Shown here in pieces: positions 49,196 to 57,053 of a DNA stretch of 64,000 nucleotides (positions are counted from its first letter, which is position 1; each line of letters starts with the position of its first letter). The position numbers and the translations under genes were made by a program. The notes under the pieces were generated by a model. That model made no database searches. It had not been told where the DNA came from and worked only from the letters and a program-made list of their open reading frames with translations. Source of the stretch: Oligoflexia bacterium (GTDB taxonomy: Bacteria > Bdellovibrionota > Bacteriovoracia > Bacteriovoracales > Bacteriovoracaceae); the NCBI GenBank assembly GCA_015232355.1, contig JADFZW010000006.1:62001-126000 (forward strand), read 5' to 3'.

Positions 49196-50487
49196 TTTAA
49201 GGCATTAAAGACCAACTCAGATATTGATTGAATTTCAATTCCTAGAGCGTATTTTTTATTCAACTCTAACAACTGGTCTGCGCAATTATGGCAAGGAGTT
49301 GCTACAATCTTTGCTTTTGTATTCCTAATTTGATCGGCCTTGATTTTACCAGATTTAATTCTTCGTTCACCACACTCACTGATGGCCAACATTCCTCCGC
49401 CTCCACCACAACAAAAATTTTGTTCTCGATTAGGAATCATTTCCACAAAATCCATAACTGCTGCTGCCAAAATTTCTCGCTGAGGAGAAATAACTCCTCC
49501 CCATCTTACTAAGTTGCATGGATCATGTAGTGTAACTTTTATGTTATTTTTACTCTTATCAAGAGTAATACGTTCATCTTTAATGTATTCTAAGATTAAT
49601 TCTAAAACACTTCTCACAGGAATTGGATATTTACGTTCTAACCAATTAGCACCTTCCCAACGAAAGGCCCTGAATCCATGTCCACATTCAGAGAGAACAA
49701 TCTCTTGAACCTGCAACTTTTTTGCTTCTTCAAAAATATTATTTGTTATTATAGCGGCAGATTTATTATCTCCTGAAAAAAATCCATAATTGGTAACATC
49801 AAAAAAACGACTGGCAATAGTCCAACTCTCTTTGGCACTCGCAAAGATGGCGGCCGCCGCTGAAAGTGAGAGAGGAAAAAATTTTACTTCCCTTGGGTTT
49901 ACCAAGTAAAGTATCTTGGCGCCAACTTGATCAACAGGAATTTTTATCTCCTCTACGCCTGTTTCCATTCTTAAATCATCGGCAATCCAAAGAGCAGTGT
50001 CATTCAGTTCCTGCTCGGTAATCGACATTTGATTTCCTGTTTGTAATTGGTTTTGAGTAGTATCATGTAATTCAGAGGGAATTTCTTCTATAGATGCTAA
50101 AATATTTCTCCCCATTCGAACTATACTGGCAACATCAACTCCGATAGAACAATTAATACTACACCGGCCACAGCCAGTACATCTTTCAAAAACACTTTCC
50201 GCTAATTCATTTAAACTCTCTTCTGAAAATTCCTTGGCACCAACAAGAAGAGGAAATAATTTGCCACTTAATGTATGATATCTTCTAAACAAAGCGGATA
50301 CCTGTTGAGCTTTACTGACAGGAAGATTTTGAACTACTGGTTCCGCCAAATAGATGTGACAACTTTGTCCACATAATCCACAACGAACACAAGCATTCAA
50401 ATGAGAACTTCCATTCTTATTTAAAATATCTTTAAATACTTGTTCTGCCAGAAGTAGTTTTTTAAAATCTACTTTAAATCGTTTCAT
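49180..50487 (-). CDS. dsrK: DsrK/HdrD-like iron-sulfur subunit
   Basis: A 435-residue heterodisulfide-reductase-type protein. Two [4Fe-4S] motifs (CVRCGLCGQSCH, CTGCGRCSINC) are followed by the catalytic CCG-type region: HDPCNLVR, NFCCGGGGGML and ATPCHNCADQ. In sulfur bacteria DsrK works with membrane DsrM to pass quinone electrons to the DsrC trisulfide or disulfide. It overlaps the DsrM-like gene by 4 nt and follows dsrC, so the assignment is well supported by context. AGGAG lies before the ATG. Confidence 0.88.
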   Translation of the reverse strand: MKRFKVDFKKLLLAEQVFKDILNKNGSSHLNACVRCGLCGQSCHIYLAEPVVQNLPVSKAQQVSALFRRYHTLSGKLFPLLVGAKEFSEESLNELAESVFERCTGCGRCSINCSIGVDVASIVRMGRNILASIEEIPSELHDTTQNQLQTGNQMSITEQELNDTALWIADDLRMETGVEEIKIPVDQVGAKILYLVNPREVKFFPLSLSAAAAIFASAKESWTIASRFFDVTNYGFFSGDNKSAAIITNNIFEEAKKLQVQEIVLSECGHGFRAFRWEGANWLERKYPIPVRSVLELILEYIKDERITLDKSKNNIKVTLHDPCNLVRWGGVISPQREILAAAVMDFVEMIPNREQNFCCGGGGGMLAISECGERRIKSGKIKADQIRNTKAKIVATPCHNCADQLLELNKKYALGIEIQSISELVFNALKWITK

Positions 50488-51149
50488 AATGGATAAACTC
50501 CTCTATGTCCCATTTTTTTAGCAAAATCCACTCGCACTAAGAAGAAAAACACTACATGTCGAAGTTTTCCAAAGGGTACATACAAAAAAACAAAAGAGGT
50601 AATTGCTAAAACAACATTGTTACTAACAACTCCAAATAGATTTAAAGAAATGCTTGCTAAAAAACAAATCATCATTGTTATTGAAAAATAATCATCAAAG
50701 TTACTAATTTCTTTAAGTTCAATATTTGTCACTCGATTAATTAACAAAACTACTGCCGCCATTGAAGTTAATAAAAAAAAGAATCCAAAAAAATGTAGCA
50801 ATTGTAAGGGCAATATCAGTATCGAAGGTGAAATTATAATTAGTAAGAAGAAATAAATAAATGAACAAAATATTCCCAAATGCATAACAAGACCAATAAA
50901 AAATTTAACTGGATAAAGTTTTGCACTCTCTTTGTAGAATGGAGACATCGCCTTAGTAAAATTATATATGATTGCTTTAAAGGCGGAATCATATTTAGCG
51001 GAATCATTTTTAATAGAATACTCTTGATAACGATAACTACCACTTCTTCTTTTTTTACTTAAATAAACCTGCACAGCAAGTGCAATTAAACACCAACAAA
51101 GTGAGAATATTGAAAACAATGTAATTGTATTTAAGGAATTTAAATTCAT
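50484..51149 (-). CDS. dsrM: DsrM-like cytochrome b membrane subunit
   Basis: A membrane protein of about 221 residues with five hydrophobic segments. Histidines in GLVMHLGIF and FGKLRHVVFFFLV are candidate heme b ligands, and the C-terminus ends KKMGHRGVYPL as in DsrM/HmeC/NarI-type subunits. It would exchange electrons with the quinone pool. The ATG at 51149, just after the dsrC stop, is my preferred start; a TTG at 51161 is possible. Confidence 0.82.
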   Translation of the reverse strand: MNLNSLNTITLFSIFSLCWCLIALAVQVYLSKKRRSGSYRYQEYSIKNDSAKYDSAFKAIIYNFTKAMSPFYKESAKLYPVKFFIGLVMHLGIFCSFIYFFLLIIISPSILILPLQLLHFFGFFFLLTSMAAVVLLINRVTNIELKEISNFDDYFSITMMICFLASISLNLFGVVSNNVVLAITSFVFLYVPFGKLRHVVFFFLVRVDFAKKMGHRGVYPL

Positions 51150-51151
51150 TT

Positions 51152-51460
51152 CTAAACACAACCATCTGGCTTGGGTAATCCTGCTACTCTACAAGCACCT
51201 CGTGCTGGCCCAGAGGTAAATAACTTGTATAGTTGTCTAACTCCAATGCCTGCCTCTTGACAAACTAAGCGCACGGCCGGTGCTAAATTATTTTCCTTCC
51301 AATAATTGCGAATGAAATTTACCACCTTCCAATGTTCTTCTGTCATCTCTTCAATACCCTCTTCTTTAGCAATTGATTTAGCAACGATCTCATTCCATAA
51401 AGAAGGTTCCGTCATAAATCCATCTTTATCAAAAAGAATATCTTTTCCTTCTACTTGCAT
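51152..51460 (-). CDS. dsrC: DsrC sulfur-carrier protein
   Basis: A 102-residue DsrC/TusE family protein. The C-terminal arm reads GACRVAGLPKPDGCV, so both redox cysteines are present as CX10C with the penultimate Cys-Val end. That marks a true DsrC able to form an internal disulfide or trisulfide, unlike TusE, which keeps only the last cysteine. It carries sulfur between a donor and the DsrMK complex. AAGGAT precedes the ATG. It lies between a cysteine desulfurase gene and dsrM. Confidence 0.93.
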   Translation of the reverse strand: MQVEGKDILFDKDGFMTEPSLWNEIVAKSIAKEEGIEEMTEEHWKVVNFIRNYWKENNLAPAVRLVCQEAGIGVRQLYKLFTSGPARGACRVAGLPKPDGCV

Positions 51461-51486
51461 ACTTTTTATCCTTATTAATTTTTATA

Positions 51487-52671
51487 TCAATTTCTATCAG
51501 CGGCCACTTCTGCCACTGCTTTAATTGCTTTTACAATATGTTCTTCAGTGTTAAATGGTCCGATTGAAAATCTTACAGTCCCTCTCGGTGCTGAACCATA
51601 GTGCTGATGAATTAAAGGAGCACAATGTAGTCCTGTGCGAGTTTGAATTCCATACTCTACATCTAAAATAGTTCCTACATCACTGGCATCATAATTTTCT
51701 ATCGAGGTTGACAGAGTTGCAACTCGTTTATTTTTTTCTAAAGAAGTTGTTCCCCAAATGCGAACTCCTTTTATTTTCAAAAGACCCTCTTGAAGCATTC
51801 TTAGTAAATGAATCTCATGATTATAGATATTTTCAATTCCCTTATTTAAAATATAATCAAGACCGGCCGAGAGTCCTGCAATACCTGCTAAATTTAATGT
51901 TCCCGCTTCCAATCTATATGGAAATTCCTCTAAGTGATATGGATCGGCACTTCGAACTCCGGTTCCACCTACTAAACTACTCTTAATCTCTGCATGGTCG
52001 GCACAACAAACACCACCAGTACCTGTGGGAGCAAAGAGACCTTTGTGTCCAGTGAATACTAGAAAATCAATGTTACTCTCATACATATCAATTGGTATTA
52101 CTCCTGCTGTTTGAGAACAATCAACAGCAAATGGTATTCCATGCTTCTTGCATATACTTCCAATGCTTTTTATATCTTGAACAACTCCTGAAACATTGGA
52201 TGCATGATTGATGATGACCAATTTTGTATTAGATTTAATATTTTTTTCAATATCACTTGGATCTAAATATCCTTCAGGATCAGGGGCCACAAAAGTAGCA
52301 TCTGCCCCCTCCTTAATTTTATGATTAACTGGACGAATAACTGAATTATGCTCAAGAAGACTAGTTATAATATGATCTCTTGGAGCTACAACTCCATTAA
52401 CAACTAAGTTTAGTCCCATCGTCGCATTCATTGTAAAAATCATTCGATTAGGATCTTTGATTTTATTTTTACTAACTAAACTTTGATTAAAAAAGTTGGA
52501 GTATTTTTTTCGAGTATCATGAATCATTTTTTCCGCATTCAGTGCTAAATCACATCCAGTTCTTCCAGGATTTACACCATTCTTACGATAAAAATTATAA
52601 ACATATTCATGAACAACATCTGGTTTGGGGAAAGTAGTAGCAGCATTGTCTAAATAAATAATTTCATCCAT
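51487..52671 (-). CDS. SufS/Csd-type cysteine desulfurase
   Basis: I chose the ATG at 52671, where the family sequence begins (IIYLDNAATTFPKPD); the longer frame adds an A/T-rich non-conserved stretch. The 394-residue protein has the PLP lysine in FTGHKGLFAPTG, and the persulfide cysteine in RTGLHCAPLIHQ. It differs in class from the cysteine desulfurase at 32090. It lies 26 bp upstream of dsrC on the same strand, so it is the likely sulfur donor to DsrC. Confidence 0.92.
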   Translation of the reverse strand: MDEIIYLDNAATTFPKPDVVHEYVYNFYRKNGVNPGRTGCDLALNAEKMIHDTRKKYSNFFNQSLVSKNKIKDPNRMIFTMNATMGLNLVVNGVVAPRDHIITSLLEHNSVIRPVNHKIKEGADATFVAPDPEGYLDPSDIEKNIKSNTKLVIINHASNVSGVVQDIKSIGSICKKHGIPFAVDCSQTAGVIPIDMYESNIDFLVFTGHKGLFAPTGTGGVCCADHAEIKSSLVGGTGVRSADPYHLEEFPYRLEAGTLNLAGIAGLSAGLDYILNKGIENIYNHEIHLLRMLQEGLLKIKGVRIWGTTSLEKNKRVATLSTSIENYDASDVGTILDVEYGIQTRTGLHCAPLIHQHYGSAPRGTVRFSIGPFNTEEHIVKAIKAVAEVAADRN

Positions 52672-52695
52672 AAATGAGCTTCCATAAAAATTAAA

Positions 52696-52728
52696 GATAA
52701 AAATAAATAAAAATAAAAATAAAAATAT
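52696..52728. repeat. A/T hexamer repeat upstream of the desulfurase start
   Basis: Imperfect AAAAAT-type repeat just upstream of the chosen start codon of the cysteine desulfurase gene, in the leader position. Confidence 0.75.
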
Positions 52729-52881
52729 TTTAAAATAATAACAAAACAATTATCTATGCCATTGCCATTTTATAAGCATCGATACGTTTTTAAAAGTATT
52801 AAAATCACATGAGAGTAACAAGTGCATAGTGCGCACATTCGTGTCATAAAAGTTAATTCTGCTTTTATAACTTCGTTAATT

Positions 52882-54198
52882 CTAGCATAACTTAATTATT
52901 GGCAACTCACTAAACCTGGTTGTATACGCTGGTGATTTTAACTGCTGTTGCATCTTCCATGTACACAAATCTGTTGTCCCACAAGCTGCCACCTTTAAGA
53001 TCCGTTCACCATTTCTTGTATTTATTTTATCCATATTTTTCATTAATAAACGATCTTTGATAGTATCTCCTTCTTCGAATAAACTCAATTGTAATGTATT
53101 TTCACTGCTAATATCACTTAAAATAACACCACATTTTTTATATTCTATCCCAGATCGATAAATTTTATCTAAAAGTTTTGAAGCTGCAAAAATCATCTTT
53201 CTTGTATCATTAGTTGCCGAAAGAAAAGAAGTACTATTAAAATTATAATACTGTTCAATTCCCTTAAATGGATTCGTTCGCACGTAAATAGTTAGATAAC
53301 GACAAAGAGATTTTTGTTTACGTAGTTTTTCTGCCGCTGTGGAAATATAATTAGCAATCGCCACATTCAATTCATCTTTACTAAAGACAGGTCTTCCAAA
53401 TGTTCGACTAGAGGTAATGCTTTTTCTAGGCACAAATGATGAATCAGCAGGTGATTTCTCTAATGTAAAACATACATTGCCTCTCAACTCATCTTGAATT
53501 TGTCTTCCTACCTTCGTTAATTTTTTTTGAATTAAATTTATATTCTGATAATCACGAAAATCACGAGCATTATGGATAGCAAGTTCTCTTAGTTTTTGAG
53601 ATTGACGATGGCCAATTCCCCACAAATCACTCACATCAATTTTTGTTAACATTTGATCAACATCACATCGGCATTCATTATTGGTAAAATCCATTACTCC
53701 CACTGTATTCTTTTTTGCTAAACGATTAGCGGCCTTTGCTAAAACTTTAGTTGTGGCAATACCAACAGAAACAGGAATACCAATATTTTTTTCAATAGTA
53801 TTTTTTATTTTTATTCCATATTCAAAGTAATCATATTCAAAGCTACCATTAGATAAAATTCCACTTAAATCCAAAAATGCCTCATCGATCGAATAAATTT
53901 CCATCTCAGGCGAGAACTTGGCCAAACTATTCATTAAACGTTTAGAAATATCTGCATAAAGAGCATAGTTACTAGAAAAGACCTCCACTCCATTTTCCTT
54001 TAAACAATCTCTAATTTGATAATAGGGTAAAAAATTTTTAACTTGAGGAATTTGTTTTGCTAGCTTGCATGCAGAGACAATACAACCATCGTTGTTTGAT
54101 AAGACTACAACTGGTTTTTTTTGTAAATCTGGGCGAAAAAGCTTTTCACAGCTAGCATAAAAAGAATTGGCATCTATCAAAGCGAATATTTTTGGCAT
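52882..54198 (-). CDS. umuC: DNA polymerase V catalytic subunit UmuC
   Basis: Y-family translesion polymerase of 438 residues. The catalytic motifs FALIDANSFYASCEKLFRPDL and YSIDEAFLDLSG, the finger block VVLSNNDGCIVSACKLAK and a C-terminal little-finger/UmuC-type end (SDISSENTLQLSLF) are complete. It copies past damaged bases after SOS induction. It lies 14 bp downstream of umuD. No other DNA damage genes are intact here, but a broken SRAP gene flanks umuD. Confidence 0.94.
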   Translation of the reverse strand: MPKIFALIDANSFYASCEKLFRPDLQKKPVVVLSNNDGCIVSACKLAKQIPQVKNFLPYYQIRDCLKENGVEVFSSNYALYADISKRLMNSLAKFSPEMEIYSIDEAFLDLSGILSNGSFEYDYFEYGIKIKNTIEKNIGIPVSVGIATTKVLAKAANRLAKKNTVGVMDFTNNECRCDVDQMLTKIDVSDLWGIGHRQSQKLRELAIHNARDFRDYQNINLIQKKLTKVGRQIQDELRGNVCFTLEKSPADSSFVPRKSITSSRTFGRPVFSKDELNVAIANYISTAAEKLRKQKSLCRYLTIYVRTNPFKGIEQYYNFNSTSFLSATNDTRKMIFAASKLLDKIYRSGIEYKKCGVILSDISSENTLQLSLFEEGDTIKDRLLMKNMDKINTRNGERILKVAACGTTDLCTWKMQQQLKSPAYTTRFSELPIIKLC

Positions 54199-54212
54199 TT
54201 TATTTTATTTTA

Positions 54213-54611
54213 TTAATAAACTTTATGAATAATATAAGTTACTACTCCCCATACTTGAAAATTGTTTTCCTCTTTAATTAATATCTCTTTATATTTTGTA
54301 TTTGCGGCCTTTAGAATTGGTCTCCCATCTCTATAAAAAAAATATTTTGCAACAAATTCGCCATCTAATATTCCTAAAATAATCTTTCCTGAAGTTGCAG
54401 TTAATGAGCGATCAACAATAAGTAAATCACCATCTAAAATAGCAGGGGACATAGAATCACCTTGAGCACGAACAAAAAATGTACTCTCTGGATATTTTAT
54501 TAAATGCTCATCTAATGAGAGATCCTTCTCCACATAATCATCGGCAGGAGAAGGAAAGCCACAACTTATAGTACTTGAAAAGAGAGGAATAACTTTTAAT
54601 GTTGATTGCAT
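54213..54611 (-). CDS. umuD: UmuD, self-cleaving LexA-like polymerase subunit
   Basis: A 132-residue S24 peptidase. The cleavage site region ISCGFPSPADDY (Cys-Gly) matches UmuD, as do the catalytic Ser in GDSMSPAILDGD and Lys in GEFVAKYFF. RecA-stimulated self-cleavage converts it into the active partner of UmuC. An imperfect dyad TTACAC-N10-GTGTTA (54615-54636) lies directly upstream of the start and is a possible SOS operator, though its form differs from the E. coli LexA box. Confidence 0.93.
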   Translation of the reverse strand: MQSTLKVIPLFSSTISCGFPSPADDYVEKDLSLDEHLIKYPESTFFVRAQGDSMSPAILDGDLLIVDRSLTATSGKIILGILDGEFVAKYFFYRDGRPILKAANTKYKEILIKEENNFQVWGVVTYIIHKVY

Positions 54612-54661
54612 TGATTACACTACCATTTTTGTGTTATTAAATTAAATTAAAATTAAAATTA

Positions 54662-54928
54662 ATATTCAAAACAGCTGATAAAGACAATCGTATCTATCCT
54701 GGTTATTTCCTACCAGTAATCATTTGGCAAGACGGAGCACGAACATTAGTGCCTATGCGCTATCGAATTCGTCCTGCATTTAGCAAAGAAGAGATTCCTT
54801 CTCGATATAATCTTTTTAATGCACGTTCTGATAGTTTGTTAACTCCATCTAAGTTTTTAAGTTCTCATAGCAAGAAAGAATTTTTTGAAATTTTAAATAT
54901 AAATAAAAGAGAAGATGAATTACTTTAG
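54662..54928 (+). pseudogene. SRAP/YedK family fragment
   Basis: An open stretch of 88 codons without a proper start. It reads RIYPGYFLPVII, then LVPMRYRIRPAFSKEEIP, then NLFNARSDSLL, the middle part of SOS-response-associated (SRAP/HMCES/YedK) proteins, which bind abasic sites. The catalytic N-terminal Cys and the C-terminal part are missing. It sits divergent to umuD, the family's common neighbourhood, and overlaps the protease gene end by 9 bp. I read it as a decayed SOS gene. Confidence 0.75.
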
Positions 54929-55645
54929 GCCATATGTTTCAGCAATCAATGTTAATGGAGTGGCCATATTTTTATCTGGATTTCTATCTGTATATCCAGA
55001 GAAATGAAGTCCTACCAATTCCCATTTATCATTAAAAATTGGACTGCCACTCATTCCAGGTATTGTATCACAGTTGTGATAAAATGCAGGTTTAAATTTT
55101 CTTATTACATCCTGGCCAGTAATATCACCTGTGGCCATCACTAGCTTTTCAGGAGAAGCAAACCCAACTGTATGTACTTTCGAACCCATGAAAAATGGAA
55201 CATAATCCATTTTAATTAATTCTTTAGATAGATCATCAGTTGATTGATATTTGATTGAAGCAAAATCAAGGTTTCTGTCAAATCTATTAACTGCTACTAA
55301 TTTTATTTCATGGTACTTGTTTTTAGCAACGAAACCATTGCAATCAATCTTTAAAGTTTTACACTGTTTTATCAAAACTGCCACATGAGCATTTGTTATT
55401 ATTTCACCACTTTCAGGATCGATAATAAATGCAGTACCAATATATTCTCCCTGACTCTGAATAAAGAATATATTTTTTAAAATTGGTATCGACTCATTCA
55501 TATTTACACTATCTATCTCAACCCAATCGGCAACATTTGTTTTTAAGGACATTGCAAATGATTTATAACTAAACATCATAATGATGATAAGAGCGAATAT
55601 CATAGCAAACAACACACAATTTTTTTTATAAAGCAAAGAATACAT
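54920..55645 (-). CDS. Trypsin-like serine protease (S1 family)
   Basis: A 241-residue protease with a signal/anchor segment (VLFAMIFALIIIMMFSY). The triad is visible: His in EIITNAHVAV, Asp in RNLDFASIKY and Ser in PGMSGSPIF. It lacks a PDZ domain, so it is not DegP. It may act in the periplasm or outside the cell, for instance on prey proteins. GAGG precedes the ATG. Its 3' end overlaps the SRAP fragment. Confidence 0.88.
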   Translation of the reverse strand: MYSLLYKKNCVLFAMIFALIIIMMFSYKSFAMSLKTNVADWVEIDSVNMNESIPILKNIFFIQSQGEYIGTAFIIDPESGEIITNAHVAVLIKQCKTLKIDCNGFVAKNKYHEIKLVAVNRFDRNLDFASIKYQSTDDLSKELIKMDYVPFFMGSKVHTVGFASPEKLVMATGDITGQDVIRKFKPAFYHNCDTIPGMSGSPIFNDKWELVGLHFSGYTDRNPDKNMATPLTLIAETYGLK

Positions 55646-55663
55646 ATAAATACCTCGGTTAAT

Positions 55664-55701
55664 AAAAAGCTATTAAATATATTTATATTTAATAGCTTTT
55701 T
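55664..55701. terminator. Bidirectional hairpin terminator
   Basis: A perfect 17-bp inverted repeat (arms 55664-55680 and 55685-55701) with a 4-nt loop. The arms start in A and end in T runs, so it can work on both strands. It follows the stop of the 55757-56422 gene (minus strand). Confidence 0.82.
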
Positions 55702-55756
55702 ATTTGTTTAATTATTTTGGAATAAAACTCTATTAACTATCTACTACTCTCTACTC

Positions 55757-56422
55757 TTATCTACTATGCCACTCCCTACCTTTACTTGATGGAGGTGGTG
55801 TTGGTCTAGAAACAGGACATGTTGGTCCTTGAGAAATACCTAACTTTTTATTTCTTTCTTTTTCCGCTAATGCTCTTGCTTCTGATTCCTTTTTTAATCT
55901 CTCCTTGCGTGATTCATCACATGACTTACAAGAATCACCTGAAATAGAATCCATGGTTGAATAAACACTACCAATAGCCTTTGTTGTTACTTTCGCAATT
56001 ACTTTAGCTACCACTTTATCTACAGCTTTATGTCCACGTTCTGCTTTTTCTCTCGCTTCTTGACGTTCTTTTACAGCACCTGGAGAATTACGAAGTTCAT
56101 TTCCTTGCTCTAATAACAAAACTAAATCATCTTCCATTAGAAACGCTTGCTTTCCATCAACTTGAATCTCTTTTAATTCATATTCAGTTCCTTCAATCAG
56201 TATACTCTTCATTATAATCATACGTTCAGCAGCTTCAGTATTTGAAAAATCATTTATACCATAAATCAAATCACCATCCTCAGTTATAGCGTGAATAACT
56301 GAACTCATGTCTTCTTGTGATAAAATATATTTATCGACAAGATTATCTTGTACCAAATCTTGGGCCAAAACAGTAAAAGTTAAAAAATTAAAAGCTAGAG
56401 AAAGAAAAATCACTCTTTTCAT
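55757..56422 (-). CDS. Exported hypothetical protein
   Basis: A 221-residue protein with a signal peptide (VIFLSLAFNFLTFTVLA, cleavage before QD). The middle has a long charged helix (VKERQEAREKAERGHK) followed by KVVAKVIAKVTTKAIGSV and a CKSC pair. The C-terminus is Ser/Pro/Arg rich (GPTCPVSRPTPPPSSKGR). The family is unknown. The Pro/Arg-rich end recalls the core of the neighbouring double-glycine peptide. AAAGGA lies before the ATG, and a terminator follows. Confidence 0.65.
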   Translation of the reverse strand: MKRVIFLSLAFNFLTFTVLAQDLVQDNLVDKYILSQEDMSSVIHAITEDGDLIYGINDFSNTEAAERMIIMKSILIEGTEYELKEIQVDGKQAFLMEDDLVLLLEQGNELRNSPGAVKERQEAREKAERGHKAVDKVVAKVIAKVTTKAIGSVYSTMDSISGDSCKSCDESRKERLKKESEARALAEKERNKKLGISQGPTCPVSRPTPPPSSKGREWHSR

Positions 56423-56577
56423 AAAAAAATCCTTTGTAAAATGTGTTTATAATTTTTGAAAAACAAAATGTTTTTCATATAAGCAAGAGAGCAAGTAGAG
56501 TGCCAATTATAAAAATTAATTAAATTTGCTTACAATTCATACATTTATACAAATAATTTATATAAATAATTTACAAA

Positions 56578-56757
56578 GCAAACACTTACGCTGTTTGCGA
56601 ATGAAATTATTTTGTTTTCATATGAAAACTGTTTTTGAATTCAAAAATTTATTTACTTTTATCTGATATTTAGAAAATCAACCTCTTAGAATATTTTGAA
56701 GAGCTGGCAATCATATTGCAATTAATTTTTCATCACGAAACAACAAAAGTGTTGTTT
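56578..56757. promoter_or_regulatory. Intergenic region with three dyads upstream of the leader peptide gene
   Basis: In the 375-bp gap 56423-56797 I see GCAAAC-N9-GTTTGC (56578-56598), a perfect 16-bp palindrome GTTTTCATATGAAAAC (56614-56629), and an 8-bp hairpin AAACAACA-AAAG-TGTTGTTT (56738-56757). No ORF of interest lies in the gap. The first two look like operators for the two divergent genes. Confidence 0.5.
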
Positions 56758-56797
56758 TAAAAATATTAAATTTTTTCTTAACAAAAGGATTATTAAA

Positions 56798-57034
56798 ATG
56801 AAAACAATTAAGATGAAGATTGCCAATGAAAATTTAGTTTTATCAAATGAAGATTTACTCAAAGTAAGTGGTGGGACTAATGTAGCTCGTCTCATAGCGA
56901 TCCGTCCAGGCAGCATGACTTCGGGAATAGTTTCACGTCCTAACCATATTGATTTTCCTTCTCGTCCAACTCCTACTACTCGCCCAAGTACTCCTACTCA
57001 TCGTCCTTCAGGTCGCCACGGTCGAGATAGATAA
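56798..57034 (+). CDS. Double-glycine leader peptide with Pro/Arg-rich core
   Basis: A 78-residue peptide. Residues 1-26 form a double-glycine leader (LVLSNEDLLKVSGG, cut expected after G26) of the type removed by C39 peptidase-ABC exporters. The 52-residue core has no cysteine and repeats Arg-Pro (IRPG, SRPN, SRPT, TRPS, HRPS) in a Thr/Ser-rich setting, ending GRHGRDR. This resembles proline/arginine-rich antimicrobial peptides, which is only an analogy. No exporter or immunity gene is visible in the window. AAAGGA precedes the ATG. Confidence 0.72.
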   Translation: MKTIKMKIANENLVLSNEDLLKVSGGTNVARLIAIRPGSMTSGIVSRPNHIDFPSRPTPTTRPSTPTHRPSGRHGRDR

Positions 57035-57053
57035 TTATTTTCTTGATCAAATA

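Noticed and set aside
52672-52749. Membrane anchor for the second cysteine desulfurase
   Set aside because: The Phe/Leu-rich stretch is translation of an A/T repeat in the leader; the conserved protein starts at 52671.
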